NCBI GenBank assembly: GCA_031179905.1
Contig: JAPSHL010000015.1
Span: forward strand, 1 to 32,375
From: Bacillus sp. (in: firmicutes)
GTDB taxonomy: Bacteria; Bacillota; Bacilli; Bacillales; Cytobacillaceae
Direction: 5' to 3'
Length of the DNA: 32,375 bases
The position numbers and the translations under genes were made by a program. Of the stretch, positions 7,754 through 15,019 are shown piece by piece (position 1 is the stretch's first letter; each line of letters starts with the position of its first letter). The notes beneath the pieces were generated by a model. The model was not told the origin of the DNA. It made no database searches and was given only the letters and a program-made list of their open reading frames with translations.

Positions 7754-7930
7754 TTAATGAAATCCTTTGAACTTCTTGCGATTGTTTATAAACGACAAAA
7801 ATAGGAAGAGAGAGATAAAAAGAAGTGGCGAGCTTATGTAAAGGGGGATTATATGCATAAGCCCAAGAATATTTAAAAAGAATGTAAATAAGATACATAG
7901 CAGCAGTGAAAACGGGATAATAGCCTTCAT
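7754..7930 (-). CDS. Small (58 aa) two-span membrane protein, function unknown
   Basis: The start is ATG (complement 7928-7930) and the stop TAA (complement 7754-7756). A strong AAAGGAG site lies seven bases before the ATG. The product has two hydrophobic segments, about residues 3-22 and 26-49, joined by a short polar turn, and ends in a basic tail (NNRKKFKGFH). That layout is typical of a small integral membrane protein with two spans. I do not recognise the family. It is convergent with pepF. About 130 nt upstream is a promoter whose spacer holds an Rex/FNR-like palindrome, so it may respond to oxygen or NADH. Ribosome site, composition and isolated promoter support a real gene. Confidence 0.6.
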   Translation of the reverse strand: MKAIIPFSLLLCILFTFFLNILGLMHIIPLYISSPLLFISLFLFLSFINNRKKFKGFH

Positions 7931-8067
7931 GTTAGTTTATCTCCTTTCATAAAAATCTTTATGAGCCTGTCAATAATGTATGATTTATAACGGCTAGTTA
8001 TGAAAGTTTGTCTATTTTGTGAACAAATATACAAACTTATTGATAAGGAGAATGTTAATATGTTATT

Positions 8068-8095
8068 ATTATGTTGTGAAATTAATCACATACAA
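8068..8095 (-). promoter_or_regulatory. Putative sigmaA promoter with operator in its spacer
   Basis: On the minus strand TTGTAT (complement 8090-8095), 16-base spacer, CATAAT (complement 8068-8073). The -10 is 5/6. The spacer is filled by the palindrome at 8074-8091. Transcription would start near 8061 and run toward the 58-residue membrane protein gene. Confidence 0.5.
8074..8091. promoter_or_regulatory. Rex- or FNR-like operator
   Basis: TTGTGAAATTAATCACAT contains TGTGA-N6-TCACA, the exact core of the FNR/CRP-type site. It also fits the Rex box TTGTGAA-N4-TTCACAA at 12 of 14 positions. Its place between -35 and -10 suggests repression, which fits Rex better than FNR activation. Confidence 0.5.
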
Positions 8096-8154
8096 ACTTA
8101 TACCCCTTTGTTTGACCGTGAAAATTTCTCCCATCCCCTTTGTTAATTAATAAT

Positions 8155-8192
8155 AAAAAAAGGCCTTGCCTTGAGACAGCAAGCCTTTTTTT
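8155..8192. terminator. Terminator downstream of spxH
   Basis: The arms AAAAAAAGGC-TTGC and GCAA-GCCTTTTTTT pair with a single-base bulge. An A-run on one side and a T-run on the other make it usable in both directions. Confidence 0.8.
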
Positions 8193-8221
8193 ATGTCTTC
8201 ACATAAAATTTCGATAAATCC

Positions 8222-9097
8222 TTATCCAATATACTTCCAAAACATACCGTACTTGGCAGGAATCTGCTCTACTAACTGTTTAAGCTGAAGCTTTTTCATT
8301 TCTCTTTCCATCTCTTGGATAGACTTGTTATAAACAACTGAAAGCTCTTTAGAAGCAACAAGGTTAAAGCATTGTAAGAAGGACTCCAATGGAGGCGGAT
8401 CCGCCTTTTCCGGGACAATCTGGAGCATTTCCTCAATGATTTGTACATAGACCTCATAAGGATAGTATCCAGTAACCTTTATCCCTTCTTCTTCAATGTT
8501 TTCATTAAAGAAAACCAATGTCGGGATTTCGGATACCTCCATTTCAGAAGTGATTTTTAAATCGCATTGGAAAGCTTTAGCAGCACTGGTTGAGTGTATG
8601 TCTGAAACAAACTCTACAACATCTAAACCGACGCTTGCTGCACAAAGTTTTAACACGTCGAATGTAGCAATATTTTGCTTCTCAAGAAAGAGCATTTCTT
8701 GCAATTTCCTTAAAAAACGAATGCCGCATTTTCGGCCTTGTAATTCTGCTGCCTTTAATGCGATTGAAGCTAAATATGGAGAAACGATGGGATTTTCGAA
8801 CCATAGAGAACCGTCGCATGACATGCCTGTTCTGCTCGCTGTTTGTTCCCAAAGTTCGGCGATATTTTCGTATTTTGCCTTTTTATTCATGTTTAATGTA
8901 GCTAATCTTCCGCTCAAAACATGTTTTAAGGAAAAATACTGGCCGTATTCGATCTGAAGCTTTTTAATGATCGGCTCTAAAGCCCAACATTCAGGACATA
9001 AAGGATCGACAAACATGTATATTTCAAGGGGTTTGCTATCAGGGCAATTGTCATCGGCTGTTTTCGGGATGGATGTAGACAAATCTTTTTCTATCAT
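8222..9097 (-). CDS. spxH: ClpXP adaptor protein SpxH (YjbH)
   Basis: A 291-residue DsbA-like thioredoxin-fold protein that binds Spx and speeds its degradation by ClpXP. The motif [12 protein letters not shown] puts the CxxC pair at C34/C37. PFAM-type DsbA helices follow, and [11 protein letters not shown] (near 190) is the cis-Pro loop. Family members such as B. subtilis YjbH have a His/Cys-rich, zinc-binding N-terminal tail. Here residues 1-25 contain one Cys (C18) and no His. ATG at 9097 follows AAAGGTGA. It lies 18 bases after yjbI on the same strand, so the two form an operon, as in B. subtilis. A terminator at 8155-8192 closes it. Confidence 0.93.
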   Translation of the reverse strand: MIEKDLSTSIPKTADDNCPDSKPLEIYMFVDPLCPECWALEPIIKKLQIEYGQYFSLKHVLSGRLATLNMNKKAKYENIAELWEQTASRTGMSCDGSLWFENPIVSPYLASIALKAAELQGRKCGIRFLRKLQEMLFLEKQNIATFDVLKLCAASVGLDVVEFVSDIHSTSAAKAFQCDLKITSEMEVSEIPTLVFFNENIEEEGIKVTGYYPYEVYVQIIEEMLQIVPEKADPPPLESFLQCFNLVASKELSVVYNKSIQEMEREMKKLQLKQLVEQIPAKYGMFWKYIG

Positions 9098-9115
9098 GTT
9101 TAATCACCTTTATCT

Positions 9116-9499
9116 TTAGTTTTCCTCCGAATTAATCATGTGTTTTGCTGTCAAAGCAAGTCTTGAAAATAATCCTTCACGAATGGAGTCATCTAGCTCT
9201 ACTTCATCCATTGCTTCACTCATACAGGACAGCCATGCCTTTGCACGCTTTTCTGTAATGGGAAAAGGCAAATGCCTTGCCCTAAGCATAGGATGGCCGT
9301 GTTCTTCAGTGTATATTTGCGGCCCTCCTAAATATTGTGTAAGAAACTGTTTTTGTTTTCTAGCAGTTTCTGTCAAATCATCTGGAAAGATAGGAGCTAA
9401 ATCGGGGTGTTTGCCAACACGCTCATAAAATGCGTCAACAAGACTGCTAAGCGTTTTTTCCCCAATAATATCATATGGAGTAGGCATTTTATTGACCAT
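9116..9499 (-). CDS. yjbI: Group II truncated haemoglobin YjbI
   Basis: A 127-residue trHb-O-type globin. Expected haem-pocket residues are present: Tyr25 (B10, in AFYERV), His76 (F8, in ARHLPF) and Trp89 (G8, in AWLSCM), along with the GGP turn before the E-F region. Such proteins bind O2 tightly and can handle reactive oxygen or nitrogen species. It is the first gene of the yjbI-spxH operon. ATG 9499 is preceded by AAAGGAG, and a promoter lies at 9590-9618. In several Firmicutes this globin is encoded with YjbH, linking it to thiol stress. Confidence 0.94.
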   Translation of the reverse strand: MVNKMPTPYDIIGEKTLSSLVDAFYERVGKHPDLAPIFPDDLTETARKQKQFLTQYLGGPQIYTEEHGHPMLRARHLPFPITEKRAKAWLSCMSEAMDEVELDDSIREGLFSRLALTAKHMINSEEN

Positions 9500-9589
9500 C
9501 TTTAAAACTCCTTTTTGTCTGTAATAATAAAACTTAATAAAAAGAATACGTAATATTCCTTTAATAATATTAAAAAATCACTTAATGCT

Positions 9590-9618
9590 ATTTTACCAAT
9601 GGTCTTTTCATTGTACAA
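9590..9618 (-). promoter_or_regulatory. sigmaA promoter of the yjbI-spxH operon
   Basis: On the minus strand TTGTAC (complement 9613-9618), 17-base spacer, TAAAAT (complement 9590-9595), with a TGG extended -10. An AGC triplet lies seven bases upstream of the -35, close to where Spx-activated promoters carry their -44 AGC element. The leader is about 85 nt. Confidence 0.7.
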
Positions 9619-9727
9619 ATAAATAGCTTGTAAAACTTTATTATCCAATCTTCCGGTTTATGCATGTTTAATTTTTGGTGGAATTTTTCATAAAAAAAAT
9701 ACCCACTGGAAGTACCGGATATTGTTT

Positions 9728-9759
9728 AAGAAAGCAGGCCGGAAAAGTTTCGGCCTGCA
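9728..9759 (-). terminator. Terminator of cwlQ
   Basis: GCAGGCCG (9734-9741) pairs with CGGCCTGC (9751-9758) around a 9-base loop. On the minus strand TTTCTTAAA follows. Confidence 0.8.
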
Positions 9760-9767
9760 GTTGATTG

Positions 9768-10424
9768 TTATGCTGTATAATGCTGTGTCACTTTAGTAAC
9801 ATAGTTTTGTGTTTCTTTAAATGGAGGAATTCCACCGTATTTGTTTACATTGCCGGGTCCTGCATTATATGCGGCCAAAGCGAGGCTAACATTGCCGTCA
9901 TACTTTGTGAGCATTTGTTTCAAATACTTTGTGCCGCCCATAATATTCTGTTCAGGATCATACACGTTGTCCACGCCAAGACCTCTTGCAGTTGCAGGCA
10001 TTAATTGCATTAAGCCTGAAGCACCAGCATAGCTTGTCGCATTTGGATTAAAGTTGGATTCAACCTTGATAACAGAGCTGATCAGCTTTTCGGGAACACC
10101 GTATTTAGCAGCAGCCTTTTGAATAATATTATCAATATCTCCATTGGAGCTCGAATCGGTCTTTGCTAATTTTGTCAAGCTTAATGGAAGCAGGGAGCCT
10201 GTTGTACTTGTCTGCAATGGATTTAAACTGGTAGCAGTACTAGTACCTGTAAAGCTGCCCAATGTATTCTGAATAATATTATCTGCTGTTCCTGTTCCGC
10301 TCGATGAGAAACTGCCAAGTAGCTCCTGAAATAAATTAGAAGGGGAATTTGCAGTAGTTCCAGCAGTTGACATGTTCTGTAATGCTTGAAGTTCAAATAA
10401 CACTTTCAATTGATCTATTTTCAT
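9768..10424 (-). CDS. cwlQ: Lytic transglycosylase CwlQ (YjbJ), SLT domain
   Basis: A 218-residue protein. Residues 1-95 are low-complexity Ser/Thr/Gly-rich; residues 100-215 are a GH23 SLT domain that cleaves the MurNAc-GlcNAc bond of peptidoglycan. The catalytic Glu is in IKVESNFNP, followed by [13 protein letters not shown] and [18 protein letters not shown]. No signal peptide is seen; B. subtilis CwlQ is also short and was described as having muramidase and transglycosylase activity. ATG 10424 follows GGAGGAAC. It lies 40 bases after yjbK and is probably cotranscribed with it. A GC-rich terminator follows. Confidence 0.9.
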   Translation of the reverse strand: MKIDQLKVLFELQALQNMSTAGTTANSPSNLFQELLGSFSSSGTGTADNIIQNTLGSFTGTSTATSLNPLQTSTTGSLLPLSLTKLAKTDSSSNGDIDNIIQKAAAKYGVPEKLISSVIKVESNFNPNATSYAGASGLMQLMPATARGLGVDNVYDPEQNIMGGTKYLKQMLTKYDGNVSLALAAYNAGPGNVNKYGGIPPFKETQNYVTKVTQHYTA

Positions 10425-10464
10425 GTAGTTCCTCCATATGACTGGTAAACTGTATTGTAGCTAA

Positions 10465-11049
10465 TTAAATGCCGCTTTTATATTTTTGCTCATAAAATCT
10501 TCTTACTTTATTTTTAGTTTTTCTTACAGGTATCTGAAAGGACTGAAGGAGTTCTTCGAAAAATGCCTGTCCTTCTTTTCTATCGCTTACTTCATATTCT
10601 AACTCATAATCTTCTATATTTAAATAAAAACTGTGATCGAAAACTAGTAAACCATTTCCAGTTTCCTTTTCTGCACGAATGGTGGTGAGGGAACCGAAAT
10701 AGCGAATACTGTCAGGCGCAATACCCACGCCTTCTAGAAGTGCCGCAAACTGTTCATCTAATATCCGCCCGTTTTGAATCATTTCTTCGCCAGCTTCTGA
10801 AGACAGCTGCTTGTTCGTTTCGAGCAGTCCGTCATCATGTGGCTGTTTCAAAGTCAATTCATAGCCTGCCTGTTTTTTGCGGATTCGAAGGGCAGAGCTC
10901 TGATCCTTCAAGGCGAAGTCCTCGGTATCAAAGTAATGGTTCTCCTGTTTGAATATTTCATTCTCCTTTATTTGGTAGTAATTGAGCAGGTTGGTATATT
11001 CTTCTTTGGTAAGCATGTTTTTAAATTCTATTTCAATATTTTTCTCCAT
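10465..11049 (-). CDS. yjbK: CYTH-domain protein YjbK
   Basis: A 194-residue CYTH (triphosphate tunnel metalloenzyme) protein. The signature ExExK is E6-I-E8-F-K10, followed by the expected strands with YFDTEDFAL, SALRIRKK and YELTLKQP, and late acidic and basic residues such as DYELEYEVSD. These enzymes act on triphosphates (inorganic triphosphate, ATP or thiamine triphosphate); the substrate here cannot be told. ATG 11049 follows GGAAAGGAAA. It is divergent from yjbL across 155 bases and next to the (p)ppGpp synthetase operon, a conserved arrangement in Bacillus. Confidence 0.9.
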   Translation of the reverse strand: MEKNIEIEFKNMLTKEEYTNLLNYYQIKENEIFKQENHYFDTEDFALKDQSSALRIRKKQAGYELTLKQPHDDGLLETNKQLSSEAGEEMIQNGRILDEQFAALLEGVGIAPDSIRYFGSLTTIRAEKETGNGLLVFDHSFYLNIEDYELEYEVSDRKEGQAFFEELLQSFQIPVRKTKNKVRRFYEQKYKSGI

Positions 11050-11153
11050 AAATAAAATTTCCTTTCCGGCTGGTTAGCTAAAAGCCTTAAAGTGGTATAA
11101 GGCGCTGTTCTAATTGTTATTATCTCTTTGTTTGTTTCTGACTGCAATGTTTA

Positions 11154-11180
11154 GGATAAATTTATCCAATGTGGTAAAAT
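11154..11180 (+). promoter_or_regulatory. Extended -10 promoter with perfect palindrome, yjbL operon
   Basis: TGGTAAAAT (TGn plus -10, ending 11180) lies 24 bases before the yjbL start. No good -35 is present. Just upstream is the perfect 14-bp palindrome GGATAAATTTATCC (11154-11167), in the -35/spacer zone where a regulator would act. The binding protein is unknown. Confidence 0.5.
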
Positions 11181-11204
11181 AGTGCATAGTTGGAGGGTGA
11201 AAAA

Positions 11205-11573
11205 ATGAAAGAAAAACTACAAGTATTAAACGCAGAAATGACAGATTCTAAACTAATATTGAAAGTGGAAGAAAGCTATCCAGTCAATGAGCTTTCTGCA
11301 AAGGGGCAGATCCTAGTTGATTCAGACGCTTTCGCCTTTATATATTTAGCAGAAAAAGGGGATCAGTACGTTTATATTGTAATGAGTAAAGACATTTGGC
11401 CGAGCTTAAAGCAAGGGTTAGAAGCAGGTGCACCAATCTTTTTGTCAAACGGTCTGGATAATCTTGAACTGGCTGATTGGAAAGAGGAAATGGAATACTT
11501 AATAGATAATATTGAAGGCAATGGCAATTATGGGGAAGAGATGGAAAGAAGCGTTACAGCCGTTTTTTCTTAA
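11205..11573 (+). CDS. yjbL: Conserved protein YjbL
   Basis: A 122-residue acidic soluble protein matching B. subtilis YjbL in length and position; its function is unknown. The sequence has alternating hydrophobic strands in the middle (AFIYLAEKGDQYVYIVM) and an acidic helix near the end, without a motif I can name. An in-frame TTG at 11190 overlaps the Shine-Dalgarno, so I take ATG 11205, which has GGAGGGTG upstream. It heads the yjbL-sasB-nadF-yjbO set; the next gene starts 53 bases later. Confidence 0.82.
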   Translation: MKEKLQVLNAEMTDSKLILKVEESYPVNELSAKGQILVDSDAFAFIYLAEKGDQYVYIVMSKDIWPSLKQGLEAGAPIFLSNGLDNLELADWKEEMEYLIDNIEGNGNYGEEMERSVTAVFS

Positions 11574-11626
11574 AATAAACCGTCGTACATAATAGAAAGA
11601 AACCTATTTAAAATGGGGTGTTATAT

Positions 11627-12259
11627 ATGCAGTGGGAGCAATTTTTAGCCCCTTATAAACAAGCGGTTGATGAAATGAAAGTAAAGCTAAAGGGCATGAG
11701 GAGACAGTTTGAACATGAAGAAGAGCATACTCCGATTGAATTTGTCACAGGAAGGGTAAAGCCGATTGCTAGCATTCTTGACAAGGCGAATGAAAAGGGG
11801 ATACCTTTAGAAAAATTAGGGACAGAAATGCAGGATATAGCAGGATTGCGTATGATGTGCCCGTTTGTTGACGATATTATAAGAGTAGTAGAATTATTAA
11901 GGAAGCGTAATGATTTCGAAATTGTGGAGGAAAGAGACTATATTCTCCACAGAAAAGAAAGCGGCTACCGCTCCTATCATGTTGTTATTATCTATCCGGT
12001 ACAGACGATTAACGGAGAGAAAAAAATCCTGATGGAAATACAGATTAGGACGCTTGCCATGAACTTTTGGGCAACCATTGAACATTCGCTTAACTATAAA
12101 TATAAAGGGCAATTTCCGAAAGACATACAAATGAGGCTTCAGGGAGCAGCCGAAGCTGCATTCCGCCTGGATAAGGAAATGTCTCTGATCAGAGGGGAAA
12201 TCCAGGAAGCGCAAGCTTTTTTCAATCGAAAAAAGGAGAAGAAGGACAGGAAAAAGTGA
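11627..12259 (+). CDS. sasB: Small alarmone synthetase SasB/RelQ (YjbM)
   Basis: A 210-residue single-domain (p)ppGpp synthetase that transfers pyrophosphate from ATP to GDP/GTP. Synthetase motifs are intact: FVTGRVKPIASILDKA, DIAGLRMMCPFVDDI, GYRSYHVVIIYP and EIQIRTLAMNFWATIEHSLNYK. No HD hydrolase or regulatory TGS/ACT domain follows, as expected for this class, which works as a tetramer allosterically stimulated by pppGpp. A GTG at 11618 is in frame, but ATG 11627 has GGGGTG upstream and matches the family start (xxQWExFL). It lies between yjbL and nadF on one strand, 33 bases before nadF. Confidence 0.95.
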   Translation: MQWEQFLAPYKQAVDEMKVKLKGMRRQFEHEEEHTPIEFVTGRVKPIASILDKANEKGIPLEKLGTEMQDIAGLRMMCPFVDDIIRVVELLRKRNDFEIVEERDYILHRKESGYRSYHVVIIYPVQTINGEKKILMEIQIRTLAMNFWATIEHSLNYKYKGQFPKDIQMRLQGAAEAAFRLDKEMSLIRGEIQEAQAFFNRKKEKKDRKK

Positions 12260-12292
12260 TTGAAAATCATTTCAAAGAGGAGCTAATCGAAA

Positions 12293-13087
12293 ATGAAATT
12301 TGCCGTAACCTCAAAAGGTGATTCAAAATCGGATAATTTAGTACAGCGGTTAAAGCAGTATTTACTGGATTTTGAGCTGGAATATGAGGAAGAAGAGCCG
12401 GATATCGTCATTTCAGTAGGTGGTGACGGTACTCTTTTATATGCATTCCACCGTTACAGCAGCCGTTTGGATAAAACAGCATTTGTCGGTGTCCACACCG
12501 GCCATCTGGGCTTCTATGCGGACTGGACGCCTGATGAAATTGAAAAGCTTGTTATTGCCATAGCAAAAACACCATACAGCGTGGTCGAATATCCTTTGCT
12601 TGAAGTGACTGTCCAATATCAGGATGATGGTAAGGAAACACGATATCTGGCCCTGAATGAATCTACTGTAAAGAGCATTGATGGCACATTTGTAATGGAT
12701 GTAGACATTAGAGAAGAGCATTTTGAACGGTTTAGAGGAGACGGGCTATGTGTGTCTACTCCTTCCGGAAGCACTGCATACAATAAAGCATTAGGGGGAG
12801 CTCTGCTTCACCCGTCTATCAGAGCCATTCAATTAGCTGAAATGGCATCAATTAATAACCGTGTTTTCCGGACAGTAGGCTCACCGCTTATAATTCCTGA
12901 GCATCATACTTGTGTGCTGAGACCTGTTAATGAACCTGATTTTCGCATCTCCATCGATCATTTGACATTATTACATAAAAAGGTGAAATCGATTCATTAT
13001 CGAGTTGCCGAAGAGAAAATACGGTTTGCTAGATATCGGTCATTCCCTTTCTGGAAAAGGGTTCATGATTCTTTCATCTCAGAATGA
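12293..13087 (+). CDS. nadF: NAD kinase
   Basis: A 264-residue ATP-dependent NAD kinase that makes NADP. The diacylglycerol-kinase-like GGDG motif is at 43-46 ([15 protein letters not shown]), the NE motif is N122-E123 (LALNESTVK), and the glycine-rich [22 protein letters not shown] follows at about 150-170. Length is normal for the short Bacillus enzyme (NadF, YjbN). ATG 12293 follows AGAGGAG. Its TGA overlaps the ATG 13084 of the next frame by four bases. Its location behind the alarmone synthetase is conserved. Confidence 0.97.
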   Translation: MKFAVTSKGDSKSDNLVQRLKQYLLDFELEYEEEEPDIVISVGGDGTLLYAFHRYSSRLDKTAFVGVHTGHLGFYADWTPDEIEKLVIAIAKTPYSVVEYPLLEVTVQYQDDGKETRYLALNESTVKSIDGTFVMDVDIREEHFERFRGDGLCVSTPSGSTAYNKALGGALLHPSIRAIQLAEMASINNRVFRTVGSPLIIPEHHTCVLRPVNEPDFRISIDHLTLLHKKVKSIHYRVAEEKIRFARYRSFPFWKRVHDSFISE

Positions 13088-13113
13088 TCATTACGACGAG
13101 GAGTGCAAGGCAA

Positions 13114-13995
13114 GTGACATTTAAGTTAGACTGGATTATGGAAGAAGACAGGGAAGTAATGCTGAAGGAGTTTCTGAAAGAAAGATCAATCTCCAAGTCT
13201 GCTCTGACAGATATTAAATTTAAGGGCGGCAGAATAACTGTCAATGATACAGAGCAGAATGTCCGTTATATGGTAAAAAGGGGCGATCGGGTTTCTGTAG
13301 CTTTCCCTGTCGAGAAGCCGAGTGAGGGTTTGCTTCCAGAAGAAATACCGCTGAAGATAATATATGAAGATGACTATCTTCTTATAGTGGAAAAACCGTT
13401 CGGGATGAACACTATTCCTTCAAGAGAGCATCCTGCAGGAAGTCTCGCAAATGCTCTTGTTGGCTACTATGTGAAGAAGGGCATTGCGGCAACGACACAT
13501 ATTGTCACTAGGCTTGACAAAGATACATCAGGTATTGTCCTTATTGCAAAACATCGCCATGTACATCACCTTCTGAGCGAACAACAGAAGGCCCGTTTAG
13601 TTAAACGAAATTATACAGCATTAGCAGAAGGAACATTTGTACATAAAAGCGGCACAATTAATGCACCTATCGGCAGGTGTGATGACAGTATTATCGAAAG
13701 AGAAGTAAGAGCGGACGGTCAGACTGCCGTTACACATTACAAAGTTTTAAGCCAACTGTCTGATTTTGCTGCTGTTGAACTGTCTTTAGAGACTGGCAGA
13801 ACACATCAAATTCGTGTGCATTTGTCTTATATAGGCCACCCTTTAATGGGGGATGATTTATATGGCGGCTCGCGCACTAAGATTGCGAGACAGGCGCTGC
13901 ACTGCTCAAAACTTGCATTTATTCATCCAATTACAGGCAGGGAACTGGAATGTTCCATAAGCCTTCCAGAAGATATGAAAAGATTGTTTACATAA
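13114..13995 (+). CDS. yjbO: RluA/RluD-family pseudouridine synthase YjbO
   Basis: An RluA-family pseudouridine synthase of about 293 residues. An S4-like N-terminal part (SKSALTDIKFKGGRITVND) is followed by the catalytic domain: the nucleophilic Asp is in HIVTRLDKDTSGIVLIAKH, then GRTHQIRVHLSYIGHPLMGDDLYGG. The RNA site is unknown; the family modifies 23S rRNA or tRNA. The frame is open from ATG 13084, which overlaps nadF but lacks a ribosome site. GTG 13114 has GAGGAG ten bases upstream and begins at VTFKLDW, the usual family start, so I prefer it. The gene is translationally close to nadF, and a bidirectional terminator follows. Confidence 0.93.
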   Translation: MTFKLDWIMEEDREVMLKEFLKERSISKSALTDIKFKGGRITVNDTEQNVRYMVKRGDRVSVAFPVEKPSEGLLPEEIPLKIIYEDDYLLIVEKPFGMNTIPSREHPAGSLANALVGYYVKKGIAATTHIVTRLDKDTSGIVLIAKHRHVHHLLSEQQKARLVKRNYTALAEGTFVHKSGTINAPIGRCDDSIIEREVRADGQTAVTHYKVLSQLSDFAAVELSLETGRTHQIRVHLSYIGHPLMGDDLYGGSRTKIARQALHCSKLAFIHPITGRELECSISLPEDMKRLFT

Positions 13996-14000
13996 AAAGT

Positions 14001-14033
14001 AAAGGAGACTTATCTTTAGTCTCCTTTATTTTT
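14001..14033. terminator. Bidirectional terminator between yjbO and prpE
   Basis: AAAGGAGACT (14001-14010) and AGTCTCCTTT (14018-14027) form a perfect 10-bp stem with a 7-base loop. ATTTTTG follows on the plus strand. Confidence 0.88.
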
Positions 14034-14034
14034 G

Positions 14035-14772
14035 TTAATCAAAAGTACGGAATTTCTCTGCTATATAAGGCATGGAGGAAGCAACAGATTGAATGGTCAT
14101 TTCAGGGTAGCTTAGTGCGGAAAGTTGACCGCCGAACACAGCTCCTGTATCAATATTAAAAGTATTGTTAATTGCACGCACTTCTTTAACAGGTGTATGT
14201 CCATATACAATTATCGCCTTCCCTGCATAGGAAGCAGCCCAATCCAGGCGGACAGGCGAACCGTCAGGATGGGTTTCTCCAGTTATATCACCATAGAGGA
14301 CGAATGTTTTTACCTTCTCAGAATGCTTGCCTATAAACTCTTCCTTAATCCCAGCATGAGCAATAACTAATTTCCCACCATCTAGAACATGGTATAAGGG
14401 GGAGGTATCATAAAGCTTTATGAATTTGTTCTTGATAACTTCTCTCTCTTTTTTTTTCAGCTGCCCCAATTCTTCAACCGTTGTTTCTAGCCCATGTTTG
14501 ATTTGGACCTTTCTTCCTATAAAATAACGATAAAGTTTGTTACAGTGATTTCCAGGCACGTAAACCCCAAGTTTCTTTTCAATTAATGTGCAGACGACTT
14601 CTATTACACGAAGAGAGCGGGGACCTCTATCTGTCAAATCACCGACAAAGGCGAGCTTTCTCTCCTCGTGATGGACAGGATAACCTAAATCCCAATTATA
14701 GCCAAGCTTTTTTGTTAATGCTTGAAGTTCCTCGTAACAGCCGTGAATGTCACCGATAATATCCAGCTTCAT
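14035..14772 (-). CDS. prpE: Bis(5'-nucleosyl)-tetraphosphatase PrpE
   Basis: A 245-residue metallophosphatase of the PPP superfamily. Metal ligands are in GDIHG (residues 7-11), GDLTDRGP (44-51) and GNH (74-76), with later His in VIAHAG and VYGHTP. PrpE hydrolyses diadenosine polyphosphates and, in B. subtilis, has been linked to spore germination. ATG 14772 is preceded by an AGGAGG site. It is convergent with yjbO and divergent from mgtE. Full length. Confidence 0.93.
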   Translation of the reverse strand: MKLDIIGDIHGCYEELQALTKKLGYNWDLGYPVHHEERKLAFVGDLTDRGPRSLRVIEVVCTLIEKKLGVYVPGNHCNKLYRYFIGRKVQIKHGLETTVEELGQLKKKEREVIKNKFIKLYDTSPLYHVLDGGKLVIAHAGIKEEFIGKHSEKVKTFVLYGDITGETHPDGSPVRLDWAASYAGKAIIVYGHTPVKEVRAINNTFNIDTGAVFGGQLSALSYPEMTIQSVASSMPYIAEKFRTFD

Positions 14773-14962
14773 TTCGTTCCTCCTATTTTCTTATCTTCTA
14801 TTCTTCGTACCCATTATCTTTTGTAGGAAACAAAATATTATGAGGAACACAAGTGAAAGTTTTACTTTTAAAAGAATCGGGAATATACAATAGCCCTCTC
14901 ATTTTTTTGTTAGTCCAATTGTAAAGGAATAATTAACTTGTTATGTGAAATTAGTGAGATGG

Positions 14963-14991
14963 ACGACAAATATTATGATATTTGTTAGTAT
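14963..14991 (+). promoter_or_regulatory. Putative mgtE promoter with palindrome in spacer
   Basis: ACGACA (14963-14968) and TAGTAT (14986-14991) are 17 bases apart, with TGT as an extended -10. The hairpin-forming repeat ACAAATAT/ATATTTGT (14966-14973 and 14978-14985) fills the spacer exactly. Both boxes are only 4/6, so this is tentative. No M-box (ykoK) riboswitch-like sequence was recognised between prpE and mgtE. Confidence 0.35.
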
Positions 14992-15019
14992 AGAAGGAAA
15001 CTTTTGAAAGGAGTCTATT

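Larger units (their letters stand above)
7931..8154 (-). other. Structured leader region of the small membrane protein gene
   Basis: Read on the minus strand from the promoter at 8068-8095, this leader carries a hairpin made by AAGTTTGT (8004-8011) and ACAAACTT (8031-8038). TTTTGT/ACAAAT pairing extends the stem inside. The 12-mer ATACAAACTTAT occurs twice, at 8029-8040 and 8090-8101; the second copy forms the -35 box. On the plus strand a 28-codon frame (8060-8146) exists, but I consider it incidental. Confidence 0.4.

Noticed and set aside
8060..8146. 28-codon plus-strand frame with AAGGAG upstream, followed by a terminator
   Set aside because: It overlaps the minus-strand promoter and operator at 8068-8095, and I found no plus-strand promoter for it. 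It remains possible as a leader peptide but is less coherent than the minus-strand reading.
8496..8957. 153-codon frame on the plus strand antisense to spxH
   Set aside because: It lies wholly inside the well-supported spxH gene, lacks a ribosome site and has the odd composition of a shadow frame.
14773..15019. Mg2+ riboswitch (M-box/ykoK) before mgtE
   Set aside because: Looked for because mgtE genes often have one; none of the conserved segments was recognised by eye. A covariance search would settle it.
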